A stretch of DNA of 64,000 nt, from contig JAQFVV010006200.1 in assembly GCA_028023455.1 (NCBI GenBank), forward strand, positions 8,974,521 through 9,038,520. Reading direction: 5' to 3'. Source of the DNA: Epiperipatus broadwayi. Its lineage: Eukaryota > Onychophora > Udeonychophora > Euonychophora > Peripatidae. Shown here one piece after another: positions 25,506-37,360 of the stretch. Numbering within the stretch: position 1 is the stretch's first letter; the number at the start of each line of letters is the position of its first letter. The notes below the pieces were generated by a model, which was given only the letters and a program-made list of their open reading frames with translations, made no database searches and had not been told where the DNA came from. The position numbers were made by a program, and so were the translations under genes.

Positions 25506-25775
25506 TATAACTTCTAAAATACAGGTTTATTACAATGATGGGAGTGCCAAAGTATGCAAGGATGGCGAATCCAAAAAATGCAGAAGTCTGATTAAACCAA
25601 GTTTATAATTTCAAAATGCTAAAAAAGCTTATAACTTCTAAAATACGAATTTTATTATAATATATGCCTATAATCACATGTAAAACTGATCAAACCAAGC
25701 TTATAATTTTGAAATACTAAAAGCTTATAGCTTACACGGATTTTATTATAATATATGCCTATAACTACATGTTGA
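25500..25775. repeat. Degenerate tandem repeat, period about 98 bp
   Basis: AAACCAAG-TTATAATTT-AAAT and TATAACTTCTAAAATAC blocks recur. The clear copies are 25594-25691 and 25692-25775, and a more diverged partial copy precedes them. The array sits directly after the inverted repeat at 25330-25505. Confidence 0.65.
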
Positions 25776-27408
25776 AATAAAGTAATTTTATAATTAATCG
25801 GATTTTTTCTCACCAGAAACTGATATTGTTTGATGTAATTAGAAAAAAAATGGAGATAAAAAATAGTGTACACATTTGATCTTTGACATGGATATCGTAT
25901 CTACACTTAATCACATGAGGTTCTTACGAAATTTGTGTTTTAATTTTTTAATTACTGTTGTAGATTGCCTATTTGTAATGAATGGTTATATCGTGATTAC
26001 ATGTTGATTATTCGGTGTCAATTATTTTTCGTTATTTCTGGTTTCTTTTGGAAATTTGATTTTCAATTTTGAGTGCTTTAAAATATTCTTGGTAAATTGG
26101 CAGTGTGTATGATAGTAATTCTATCATATCTTTAGATTTTTCTTCGGTTATTGGTTTAATGATAATGGAATCAAATAAATATTTTTGATCTTTATGTTTT
26201 AGGTGAAAGATTTAAAATGTAATTCTGCATCACCATCATGTAAAGAGATTTATAGAACATCTTGCATGAGGCATTTTTTAAAAAGGCTTGTCCATTGTAT
26301 TTTCAACAAAAAAAACTCATTATTTTTCATCTTGTTGATTCTTCAATTATTTTATGAAATATGTTTTTGCATCATTCATTCTATCTGAAATGGATTCTTT
26401 TTACAAGTTTTATTAGTTTATAATAATGTTCAGGGATGAATAAAAACTTAGTTGTTTAAATTCTCATATGTATTAAGCCAAAATCATCATTTGGTAAAAA
26501 TGAATGGCCAGATATCAAAAACTTGTGATCTATTTTAATGTCATCAAGTTTATATCTTTGTCAGTATTAATTTAATATTACAATTTTGACCAAAATGGTC
26601 TCAATAAGAGATGAAATCCAGGTTGAAAATTAAATAATTATAAATATAATTAGTTGTTTTGTTTCAATTTTATTTAGATTGATTACTATATTAAGTATAT
26701 ATTTATAACAACATTGTGGACAAATAATTTTTATGTTGGATATTTGACTATTGTATATATTTTCTGTCTTCAGCATTTTTCAAATGTAATTCATGATTTT
26801 GTCTAACTTCTCATCCTTGTTACTGGATGTTTCAATTTTTAGTTTTAGTAAATCACACATTTGGCACAAATCTTAGTGGCTAGAATGAAAAATAAGTTAA
26901 ATTCGGTCTTAAATATCTGTATGTCCACTAATTTATGTTTTATTATTTTTACTTTACATTTTTCATGTAAAGATCATACATTTTTCTGATATTCTAATAG
27001 GGACTTAAAATATTTTCATCCGAGCATGATGAGCTCTGATGTTAGTGTCTTTTATATGCAGAAAAACTTAAAATATTTTTCCTACAACTATTTTGATTTT
27101 CTCCCAATTTTATTTAATAAATGTGATAATTGTTAGTTTTAAAAAAATAAGAAGTTATTTATAAATTCCATTCCTAACATTTATTTCATTTTTTTTTTTT
27201 TTAAATTTATATATCTAAATACTGACACTTAACATTTTCGTATTTCATATTTAAAGTCTATGTAAACTGTTCTAAGTAGAATAGTGATTATACTTATGGA
27301 TACGATAAAAGAAAATGTCTATATTCAGACTGTGGAAAACTTATAAAACTGATGAATTAAGAAATGTAGAATTTTAACATTTCTCAATAAATCATTGCTA
27401 TAACTGGT
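25776..27408. other. A+T-rich DNA, nothing recognised
   Basis: Only short open frames of low complexity are present. No transposon ends or exon-like segments are convincing. Confidence 0.5.
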
Positions 27409-27628
27409 GTGAATCCAACTGCCAGTACGTATATGCAAAACAGAAAGACAATGGGGTCTGGCCATATGGCGAAACCCAAAAGACCAAGGAACTTTGCGAC
27501 AACATCTGGATTCCTATTTAGCTGAATTTATATGGGATCGACTAAACAAAGAACATTCACTTGTGGTTTTGCAGGTCATTGATGGCCATAATGTAGTTTT
27601 TTCTCTCGGAGTTAAAAATACCTATTAA
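27409..27628 (+). pseudogene. Merlin/ISXO2-like transposase, C-terminal fragment
   Basis: The first frame gives VNPTASTYMQN. After a frameshift the next gives RQWGLAIWRNP, then RQHLDSYLAEFIWDRLNKE, ending at a stop at 27626-27628. This is the order of the C-terminal part of ISXO2-type (Merlin superfamily) DDE transposases: the V-N/D-P-T-G-x-x-T-Q motif, the W-x-x-x-K region, and the HLDSYL-EF-WR motif that carries the last acidic residue. Upstream catalytic parts and the short terminal inverted repeats of Merlin elements are not visible, so this is a remnant. Confidence 0.6.
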
Positions 27629-29228
27629 AAATTTTATTCTCACATCTTTATTCTGCCTTTAACAAAACAACTGATATTTTGATTCAGAACTATCAAATCA
27701 ATAAGAATAAAAACCTGGGTGTTTCTTGATCTTAAACGCAGGTGAAAAGCCATAAATAATTATTTTTATAAGTAAGGAATAAGATGTTTCATATACTTTT
27801 TTTTTAATTTTTATATTGAGTTACTATTGAAAAAATATTGATAAATAAAGTCAAATATTATAAATAATTTTTGTATAGATATTTTTTATTTTAAAATAAA
27901 ATTGAAAATATTTAAATACATTTGCTTTTCAACCATTTATTGTATGCCCCTGAAATTATATAATTATTTTTAAAAAGACTGCCGAGCTTGGTTGATCCAA
28001 GTACAAAGATATTTTTAGCTGAAGTTTTATTTCTCAAAAGGTTAACAAGTCCTTTGTTTTGTTATTTGCTAAGGAGCCATTCAATATAGAAATAAATTTT
28101 ATTTCAGTTTCCCAAAGATATTAAAATTAATTCTCCATATTTTAAGATGTAAACATTTTTTTGAGCAAAAGCAATTTTTGTTTTCAAAAACTTGAACATG
28201 AACAGCTTAAAAAATGCTTTTGTATAATCTTTACTACTATTTTATTTCTCATAAAAATTTTCTGATATTTTGTGCATAATTAAGTTCATTTCTTGACATC
28301 TTTTTCATTTTTCCTTACTCCATGTCAGTTGCTTCTGGATTTACACAATGTGTTCGCAGTGAAATCTCAATTTGATTCAGCTGACAATGATAATTGTCTT
28401 ATTTAGTTACATTTTTAAACATGGCTTAGGTTTTGTGGTCATATATCCTCCAGCATATAAGAGAAGTCAACAATTTGCATAATTTGTTAGATTTAAGAGA
28501 AATATTATTCATTCATATTTTACAAATATGTTATATAAGGATTTTGTTGATTTTTGAAAATGAAAATACTTTTTTCTAATCAATAATAATGATTTAATCT
28601 TGAAGTTAATGTTGAAAATTTACAATGAAAGAAAGAAAATGACAATTTGCAAGAGAGTTAATATTGGTTTTTTGTTTTCCGATAAATAATAAATTTGGAT
28701 TTTGAGGTCATATAAGCAAAATTGAAAAATATTATAATTTACATCATGTTTATCTTTAAATTGATCTGAAACCGCAGCCCTAACAAGAATTACTTAAATT
28801 AATTTTCTATAAACTTATTTTTAACTTCCCAGACAGATCTTGTTTTGATAAAAGTGTAATAAAAATAATTTCCAGGTTTGAAAATGTAATATTTTTTTAG
28901 TTAGAATGTGTTGATCAAATATAAGCTAGATTATCATTACTGATAGATATTTCATTGTCAAAGGATGCTATGAAAATTAGTTTGAAGAAACGGGTGGAGG
29001 AAATAATGATTTGAACTAATTAAGTTTTCATGAGACTTGCTTTAGATAAAGTCAAATTCTGCTTATGGTAATATTTTTGTTTCTTATTTAATAAATAATT
29101 ATCAAAAATATTTGTCTAATTTTTTTAAAACAATATTGAAGCTAAAGATAAGTTCATTTTGAACAAGTATATTACAACAATAACACATAAGTCAATTATT
29201 TTATATAGCGCGATGTTTATAAACTGTA
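27629..29228. other. A+T-rich DNA, nothing recognised
   Basis: No gene, repeat boundary or RNA gene is visible on either strand. Confidence 0.5.
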
Positions 29229-29379
29229 ATATTTAAACAGCATTAAACTGTTGCACATGTGCTTTGGATTTTAACTATAAAATGAATGAATACTAACACT
29301 TCAAACACATGATAAAGTCTTTGGAAAAGATAGTTAAAATCCAAAGCGCATGTGCAACAGTTTAATGCTGTTTAAATAT
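29229..29379. repeat. Near-perfect inverted repeat, 49-bp arms
   Basis: The left arm (29229-29277) and right arm (29331-29379) are reverse complements with one mismatch (CATGTGC versus CATGCGC), around a 53-bp loop. A related ACAATAACACAT string flanks both sides (29175-29187 and about 29380-29391). The RNA would form a very stable hairpin on either strand. It could be a young foldback element, an inverted duplication, or a small-RNA precursor. No terminal repeat signature settles it. Confidence 0.85.
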
Positions 29380-29391
29380 AACAATAACACA

Positions 29392-31372
29392 TGTAAAATT
29401 CTGAAATAAAATTAAAAATCACAATTTTTAATTGACTTGATTTCTAATGTAAACTGCAACAAGATGTACACTTTTGTGGCTTGATCTCTAATGTTAAACA
29501 ATCTTCATTCTGATTTCAAAATGACCTTAAAAATAATATAGATGTGCTATAGTGTAGCATACTTATAAGTCAATTTTAATTGTTTCCCAAAAGTATCTAG
29601 AAATTCCACTTGAAATCTTTTATAATTTTTTTTTTTTTTACTATTTTCAGTATAAAAAGAATTTCAATAATATTGAATTTTAATTTTTCAGTCATGTTTT
29701 GAAAGCTTTGCATTTGACCTTTATAATAAATTGATTGAAATTTCAAAGATAATTTGTGAAGTCTTCTATTACTATTAGTTTTATTATTTTAGAGAGGTAT
29801 AAACCCTTCTTGAGTTATATAGAATGCTATGGAAGTCAAACCATAAACTCACATTACAAAGTTATGCTTAAGAATAAACAAACAGTTTTAGACATATCCA
29901 AAAATTAACCACTAGCATTTCTGTAATGTCAAATTTTTAAATGTCACTGGCAAACTGCTGCTTATTGTAATTTGATATTTTTTTTCTTTCAATTAGCATT
30001 ATTATACTTTCAATATGGGATTCCAGGTTAAATACGAATATATAATTAGACAACATTGTAATTTAAGAAATATTCTACTCTTTACTTGCTGTTATTAGAT
30101 GATAGATTTTACATTAATCCATGAAATATAAAGTTTACTTTCAAAATGCGATATGATTTTTATAAATGTGAGAAGTCCATTAATTGTTTGTCATAATAAA
30201 CTTTGGGTATTTTTTAATGCTGTTATATTTACTTATCACTATCATAATAAAAATTAAAAATCTAGCAAACAAAAGTAATATGAGACTCCAATTTACATTT
30301 TTTTTCATTTATTATTTACAGTAATGTGACTTTACAATTGTTTAAATCTGTTCTACCCTCACCCTTTGTGCATGTATTAGGGAAAAGTTACAATAGTTGA
30401 ATAGTTTCTATTATTATTTAGCTCGTTTTTAATATAAAAAATCAGTGTTTTGGGAGAAATTCCAGCCATAATTAGAAGTATTACCTGTATGCTAAGTTCC
30501 ATAAAATAAATAAAATGGTATGGCAAATATTTCCAATTATTTAACATGGAATGATCTATTTTTCCAATTGATAACAGAAAAGGTTTGCTTTGGATCAAAG
30601 TTGAATAAAAAGATTTGAATATTGACTATTTTCTTACATACTACTCAAAATATTATATGGTCAAAAACAAAATGTAATCTGTCAGCAAATATGCATCCAA
30701 CAAGCTTGTAAAAGCATTTGCTATAGAAAAGGATTCCTTAGAACAAAATGCTCCAATCAGTTGCAAAAAAAAAAAGGTTATGATAACATCAGAATATAAT
30801 CACTTATATTAGCATATCTATTGGATAAAAAAAAAAAACAGTAAATAAAGTGTTCTTTTTTTTTTTTCAATTGTAGATTGAATTAAACTATTGTGTGTGT
30901 AAAAAATGTAAGATATTTGATCTGTTTAGAGCAATTTCAGCAGATACTTCTTGATTGTACTAGACCAAGTGGATTAAACTTCAAATTAGCTATTACATTG
31001 TTGGTGATAATATACAGAAAGGGTAAAAATAAATTAATACATTAGTATTAATTTATTTTTAACTTTAGATTTTCTTATATTCAGCAAAAATGTTTGCATT
31101 CAAAATGACTTGTTGACGAATGCTAATTAAGTAATCTGTTTTATTTTATTAATAGTTGCAATGTTTTTATTTTAATTGGGAAATTTATATTGCTGTAAGA
31201 TTTTATTGCAGTAATACTTAAAAGTTTAAATAGCTTCAATATTCTATATTGTGTTTATGCTGGAATTTTGAAATCTTACTTCATCTTTAATAATATTAAT
31301 ATTTGTTATAATTCAGATTATTCATCATATAGCAATTGTGTAATGAAAAAGTTATTCTCTTAAATTCAGTAT
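29392..31372. other. A+T-rich DNA, nothing recognised
   Basis: I found no exon, element end or RNA gene. Several poly-A and poly-T runs of 10-13 bp are present (for example near 29627, 30766 and 30829). Confidence 0.5.
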
Positions 31373-31374
31373 TA

Positions 31375-32330
31375 CCTTGTTTCCCCTAAAATAAGACCTA
31401 ATTGGAAAATAAGCCATAGCATGATTTTTCAGGATACTTAAAAGCCCTAGTTGAGATGATCAGCCACAGACAATCTATGGACATAATTAATTATAAAGTA
31501 ATGAATGCTTTAAATAAATAGCAATATAAATTATAAGTCTTGTATTTTTCTCAACTATTTTCATAATTCTGTTTAGAGAAAATTTATCTACTACAAATCA
31601 ATATATTGGACAATTTATAATTTCATTTATATATTTTTAGATACTTTATATTTAATAGAGTTTCATCATAGTAGCTTTTAAATATTCAAGATAAAAGAAA
31701 AAAATAGTTATGATTTAAAAATTTTTTTTCCTCTTCAAAGACTATTAAAATATTAAGTGATTTTAATAACCAAAGTTTAGCTTACGTTAAATCATCTATC
31801 TTCTAAAGAAAAGTTTTAAAAAAGAATATCCAAGAAGTGCTATAATATAAGTAATTTGAAAAGTGTTTGTAATTTATGTAATTGATAACAGATGGACATG
31901 GTTGAGTCATATATGAATCGTAATTCAGTATGCTGCCATATATTGTAATAAACATACTTAAATGTACATATGTGAAATACAGAAACATTTTCTGAATTTT
32001 TGTGCTTGCATTTTTTTATTACTTTTGCATAGGCAATCTATTCTAAACTGTAATCATTTTTATTACCACTGCCTCATGGTAAATTTAAACAGAATAATAT
32101 TCTGATTGGCATATAAGATGAGTAAAAAAAGGAAGCTAGTCTGGTGAGTACAAGAAAGAAATTGTTGTGGACTCTTGGATAGAAATCTTAAAGTTTTCTA
32201 TAATGAAAGTACTTGAATATAGATTTTTGTACATGAAAAAGTAATAAATCTCCTGAAAGTAAGCTTTACAATGTCTTTTGGAGCAAAAATCAAAATAGGG
32301 TGAGACTATCTTATTTTTGGAGAAGTATGG
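31375..32330. mobile_element. Non-autonomous mariner-like element with TA target site
   Basis: The left end reads CCTTGTTTCCCCTAAAATAA and the right end, inverted, reads CCATACTTCTCCAAAAATAA. Each is bordered by TA (31373-31374 and 32331-32332). Near the left end comes AAATAAGCCATAGCATGATT. Near the right comes TGTCTTTTGGAGCAAAAAT. I recall both as subterminal blocks of a repeat family, with 'TTTCCCCGAAAATAAGAC' ends, that is widespread in animals. The interior shows no intact frame. The superfamily is inferred from the TA flanks and TIR form, not from a transposase. Confidence 0.65.
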
Positions 32331-32332
32331 TA

Positions 32333-33149
32333 CATTCTTGAAATATCACAAGTCCTGTATCTAAGAAAAGTGAATAATAAATTATTGATACTTAATACAC
32401 ATGATTTTTTTGTGTGTGTTTTGATAGTTTAAATGATTAGGAAATAATATATTTAATTTCTATATATATTATTATCTCTACTTTTTTTCTGTTTGAAGTT
32501 TGACTAATAAGCAATAAAAGCATTTAACTTGCTGTTTTTGATGGTGTGGATGTTCTGAATCTTTATTGATGTGAATATTTTTCTGTGAAGCATTTTTTCA
32601 CTAGAAGAATATCATTTACAAATTTTTGGTTCAAAATACTACTTTTTTGCTTTAGTTTTAACCAATCAATGGAACTTCTAGTCTGAAAAATGTATTGGTG
32701 CAATTCCAAAGCTTAATTTAGCTTGGAAAACAAACAATGAAAATTGATGATTGCCAATTATGTGTTACAAAAGAAACTAATTTGTTTGCTATATGTGATT
32801 TAAGGTGGAAGCATGCAATTGGAACATTTGTGTTTTTTTTTTTTTAATACTAAAAAAATTTTTTTATAATTTAAACAATCTTAAAGGATGCGCCATATAT
32901 AAAAAATCAAATTGCATTGAAAGAGGCAAATTTCTACCACAGAAAATATAAAAGATGGATTTAAAATATCGATTTTTTTGTTACTGAATATTTATGTAAT
33001 AAACTTTCAGAAAAATGTTTTAATTGATAAAACAACTATTTACCTTAAAAAAAAAAAAAGAAGCTTTATTCATCTATAATTTTGGAAAACACTGATAATT
33101 ATGATAAAATGTCATGTTGAAAGTTTACATTTATAAAAATGTAAGCTTT
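32333..33149. other. A+T-rich DNA, nothing recognised
   Basis: Poly-T runs near 32831 and 33050 are present. There is no coding or repeat signal beyond them. Confidence 0.5.
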
Positions 33150-34790
33150 CAAACAATAGTCATTCTAAAAGTTAATACTTGATCTTTGGGTAATGTGAGA
33201 ATAAATTTCTGAATGTAGTTATTGTAATAATGATACTTCGAGTCATTGATCATAATTTATTCAAAACTTAGTAGAATAAAATATTAGATATTTAAGTTTA
33301 ATTTTATAAAAGAAGCAATTTTGGGTTAATTATTATCAAAGAATTGGGGGGGGGGGATCTTAAAAATAAATATTTACTTTATTGTTATTAAAAAAAATTT
33401 AAAAATTTCTTTTATTGCTTTGCCCAGCAGCAAGAATTATGACAATTTTTTTGGTTTTAAATAAATATTTACAAAAATATTGCATAAATAACATTTAATA
33501 TGACAAATTAGTGAAAAATACAATGTTTTTAGCAATATAAATTTTTCTGTTTATTTGGCTTTGGGCTAAAACATTCGCCAATCAGAAATTATCATTTTTA
33601 TTGACTTGACATCTAGGAGCGTGTGGCATTGTCATGCAAATTGGCTATTATCATTGTCCAAAAGGTCTGTATAATGCTGCCATCTTCCGATATATTTTTT
33701 TGCAATTTTAAAACTAATTGCAAGTAAAATAAAACCACGCAATAAAGTATGTTTGTACATAGACTTAAAACATCAGAGATGATACAGTGATTGTAGTGCC
33801 TAAAACAAATAATGTGAAGAGACCCAAGATAAATTATGATTCACATCAAGAAAATTGTATTTAGTATGCAATTGTAAAAAATTGATTACAGAATGAAATT
33901 GCAATCAATAATTTAGAAAATGAACTGTAGTTAATTAATCCTTTAACATTTTTCTGATCATTCTCCAGTAGCTTAAGATTTTATAAGTTTATAAGCAAAA
34001 ATTAATTAATAGAAAAAAAACAAGTGCATAATAAGAACAATAGTTTTTTTTCTTATTGGAGGATTATGTTATTGTCGATTTAAAAAAAATAATGTACTGA
34101 GTCTTTCCTTAAATATTCCTCCATATTTGAACATTTTATTTTTACAATTAAACCATTTATATAATATATTGATAATCTTAACATTTACTATAAATGTAAG
34201 CTATCGATTAATAGGCATTTTAAAAATTAATATTTTACATTTTAAAAATATGAAAATAACTAAACTAAGTTCTTTTTATCTATAACTATGGCCCTTGGCA
34301 TCATTGGATATAATTTAATCTATTCAAAAAAATGTTACAAAGACAAAATCTTAGATATTTAAATTTTATTATTAAAAGGATGTATTTATAGTTATCAAAA
34401 AAATATTAAATGATTTTATTTTACCAGTAGAAACTGCTTCCACCTACTATAACTTTTTTTTTTTTAAGTTGTCTTTATAAAAATAACTTGTTTTCAAAAA
34501 CAATTTATTAATATTGTAGTTTTTGGTTTTAAAATGTATTTTACAATACAAAAATATTGCATCATCTTTAATTTGTAAACAAATTACTGTAAATTACAAT
34601 TTTTCTTTACAAATCTTAATTCACTTGTTTGCTTTCAAGCTAAAACTTTTGGCCAATCAGAAATTCTAATTTCTATTGACTTATAAGCACCTCCCTTGTG
34701 GCATCATTTTGCTAGTAGGTACTCAATTATGAAAAGATCCATATAATGCTCACATCTTCAGAGTTTTCCCCGACTAATTTTAAGTTGTTA
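33150..34790. repeat. Old tandem duplication, period about 1075 bp
   Basis: Segment 33150-33730 aligns with 34195-34790 in the same order. Shared landmarks are TGTAAGCT, TTAGATATTTAA, GCTAAAAC, then CCAATCAGAAATT (33578 and 34653), ATTGACTT, TGTGGCAT and ATAATGCT-CATCTTC. Identity is perhaps 60-70%, highest around the CCAATCAG box. Copy 1 also has an 11-G run at 33346-33356 and an octamer-like ATGCAAAT at 33634-33641. It could be a duplicated regulatory block or simply an old repeat. Confidence 0.6.
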
Positions 34791-37336
34791 CGGCATAAAC
34801 AAGGAGTTGTAGACTGATGTAAGGTTATAGAAAGCCTTTAAACAATAGAGAAAATATAGTAATCTCTGTGCTATCATATCACCCAAAACCACAAATCTAT
34901 GATGCTATTACTGGCTTCTCCTTACTGTTAAATTGAAATTGTTCTAAAATTGTATTTACAATTATTAAAATATTGTCAAGTCTTCCACTGTGGTGTTTGT
35001 GAAGGTGAAGCCAATTGTAATGTTTTTATCGTTAGTGTGTTTTTCTTTGGTTTTTTTTTTTTTTTAATTTATTTATGTATTATGAATAGTGATTATACAA
35101 ATATTTTTTATTGTGAAAAGCACAAGTACTTGCAAGGATTTTTGAAGCCTGAGAACAAATAATCTACCAGTCATTGGAATTGTTCGATTTTTGTATTAGT
35201 GTGTGCAATACTGACATCTTTTTTTTTTTAAGTAATCTATTTATGTTGTCAAATGAAAGCCCAAAGCAAGTGGAATGCCATCTCTATTCTGTGAAAGACA
35301 TGCTCAGAGTCACTATTAGTTCCAGAAATGTTGTGTGTCACCTGTTCATTATAGCTTATATAGAAGTACATGTATTTAGAAATTATCTATCTATTCCAGA
35401 CATATCTTGGAATAAAAAAGTTATCATTCAAAGCAATAAGTTAAACAATATGACATAAAACCACAAATGTAAATTTATATCCAAAACTAATTGCTATGCA
35501 TATCATTTGATTTTAATGAAAAGTAAAACTTAAAATTGTAAAATAAAACACAACAAACTTTGTTAGCATAATAAAAGTTCCCAGAATGTTGATTTAGCAA
35601 TATTAAGTTACAGAACTATATTGCCTTTTTCTTGTTTTAATTGCATTTTATATATTAACTTGATGAATGTCAGACTCTTGGGGGGGGGGGGGGGTTTGCA
35701 TTTAATTCTTTATGCATATTGCCATAAAATACACATTATAAAATACAATAAATCTGAAGAAAGTAGTCTTTAAATTACAAATTTTGATAGATAAATCTTA
35801 AAAATTAAACATTGATACCAGGTAAAATTTATTACATTCCTCACAAAATTGTAATAAAATTATATATAAATACTTTTACTATGATATTTCATCTCATCAC
35901 TAGTCTAAAAATAAAACCATCCCCTGACCCTTTTTTGATAAAAAAAAACAACAAAATATCTTGGCTGTATGTAAGCTCTATTGCTTTCTGTTCCCAATAA
36001 AGCCAAAAAAAACACAAAATTATTCCTTGTGCAGTAAAAATAATCTTTAATAAATTGCAATTATTAAGAATAAATATATCACATATGTGTAAACACATCT
36101 GTGCAATGTAAAGACAGCTGACTTGTTTGTATTTTATTGTAATTATTTTTTTAATTTGATAGTCAAGCATAGTAAATTTTCAAATATGAAAATAATAATT
36201 ATTTGAAATTTATATTTAAGGATGCACCAACATGTATATGTGTGTGTGTGTGTGTGTGTTAGACAAATACTTGCAGATTGTTCTACTATGTTTATTATTT
36301 TAGTAATATAAAAAATAAATTTAACTATAAATGTTTAAACAGCAAACATCAATTTGAGCTTTCATAATATGTATACATGACACTTTTTTAATAATAAAAA
36401 CATTGAATGACTTATTATATAACAGATGCAAGTGTTATTAATAATTTATATTGCAATAAGTTAGCTATCTCATGACTTGTAGTTTATATTTTTATTGATT
36501 AACAAGAGCTCTAACTGTTATCAGTAGTAAAGAGATTGCTGATTGTAATAATTTTGCCTGTTTACTAATCTTGTCTTCAAGCCAATATCCAGTAAAGAAT
36601 GATTTATCTTACTCCCTAATCATTTCTTGGGTAAAGATTAACTAAATGACAATGCAAATAAATTTTCATGAGTTGTATGAATAATTGTGCTAATCTTTTA
36701 GATGTATTTGGATGTCCATTAAAAATGAATTAATTCCAAAGATATGTTACTTATTATAGAGAAGGAATAAAATTATTTCTATTGAATTAAAGAATTAGGA
36801 TGTGCATTTGAAAAAATAAACTTTATTACCATGAGTAATGATAGTGTCTTAATACACTGCTTATATTTGGTGTTCCTAATTTTTCTATCTAAATTGAAAA
36901 ATTAATTTACTTGTATGCTATAATTTGTAAGAGCATCTTTTGCTGAAATCATTCTGGGAATTTTCCATCGATATTAAAGACAAAAATATTTAGTATATGT
37001 AAGTAGGTATTTCAATGGTATTCATTTAGCACAGCTAATTTCACTTCTTTGCATCAGCCATATATAGTTTAATCTTGATTTCTTTTTTTTGTTGTTGTTC
37101 ATTTACCATAGTCTTTAAAAATATCTGGTAACTAACTGTGATGCTAGAATTTTGAAAAAATTTATTCTCATTAAAAATAACAGTTTTTCCTTTGAAAATT
37201 ACTAATTAATTAATTAGTTATTTTTAAAAATGCAATATAATTTATTTTTAACACTTGTGGCTGCTTGCTTTTCAATTTTATAATTCTTAATAGTTAAAAT
37301 TGAATATATATATATATATTTTTTAATTTTAAATAG
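34791..37336. other. A+T-rich DNA upstream of the zinc-finger exon, likely intron
   Basis: The stretch contains a 15-G run (35680-35694), a (GT)n microsatellite (about 36239-36260) and a TA repeat just before the exon (37306-37319). No 5' exon of the zinc-finger gene can be identified. If the acceptor at 37335-37336 is real, the 3' part of this stretch is intron. Confidence 0.5.
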
Positions 37337-37337
37337 G
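37320..37337 (+). promoter_or_regulatory. Probable splice acceptor of the zinc-finger coding exon
   Basis: A T-rich tract (TTTTTAATTTTAAATAG) ends in AG at 37335-37336. The following 24 bases are in frame with the ATG at 37361 and have no stop, while the codon just before them is an in-frame TAG that overlaps the acceptor. This pattern fits an exon starting at 37337. The ATG could then be the start, or an internal Met of a longer protein. Confidence 0.45.
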
Positions 37338-37360
37338 ATGCGGGTATTGCTCGGCATCAA

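Noticed and set aside
35174-35458. 94-codon plus-strand open frame
   Set aside because: It follows a poly-T run and has no recognisable motif, neighbour exon or convincing splice signals.
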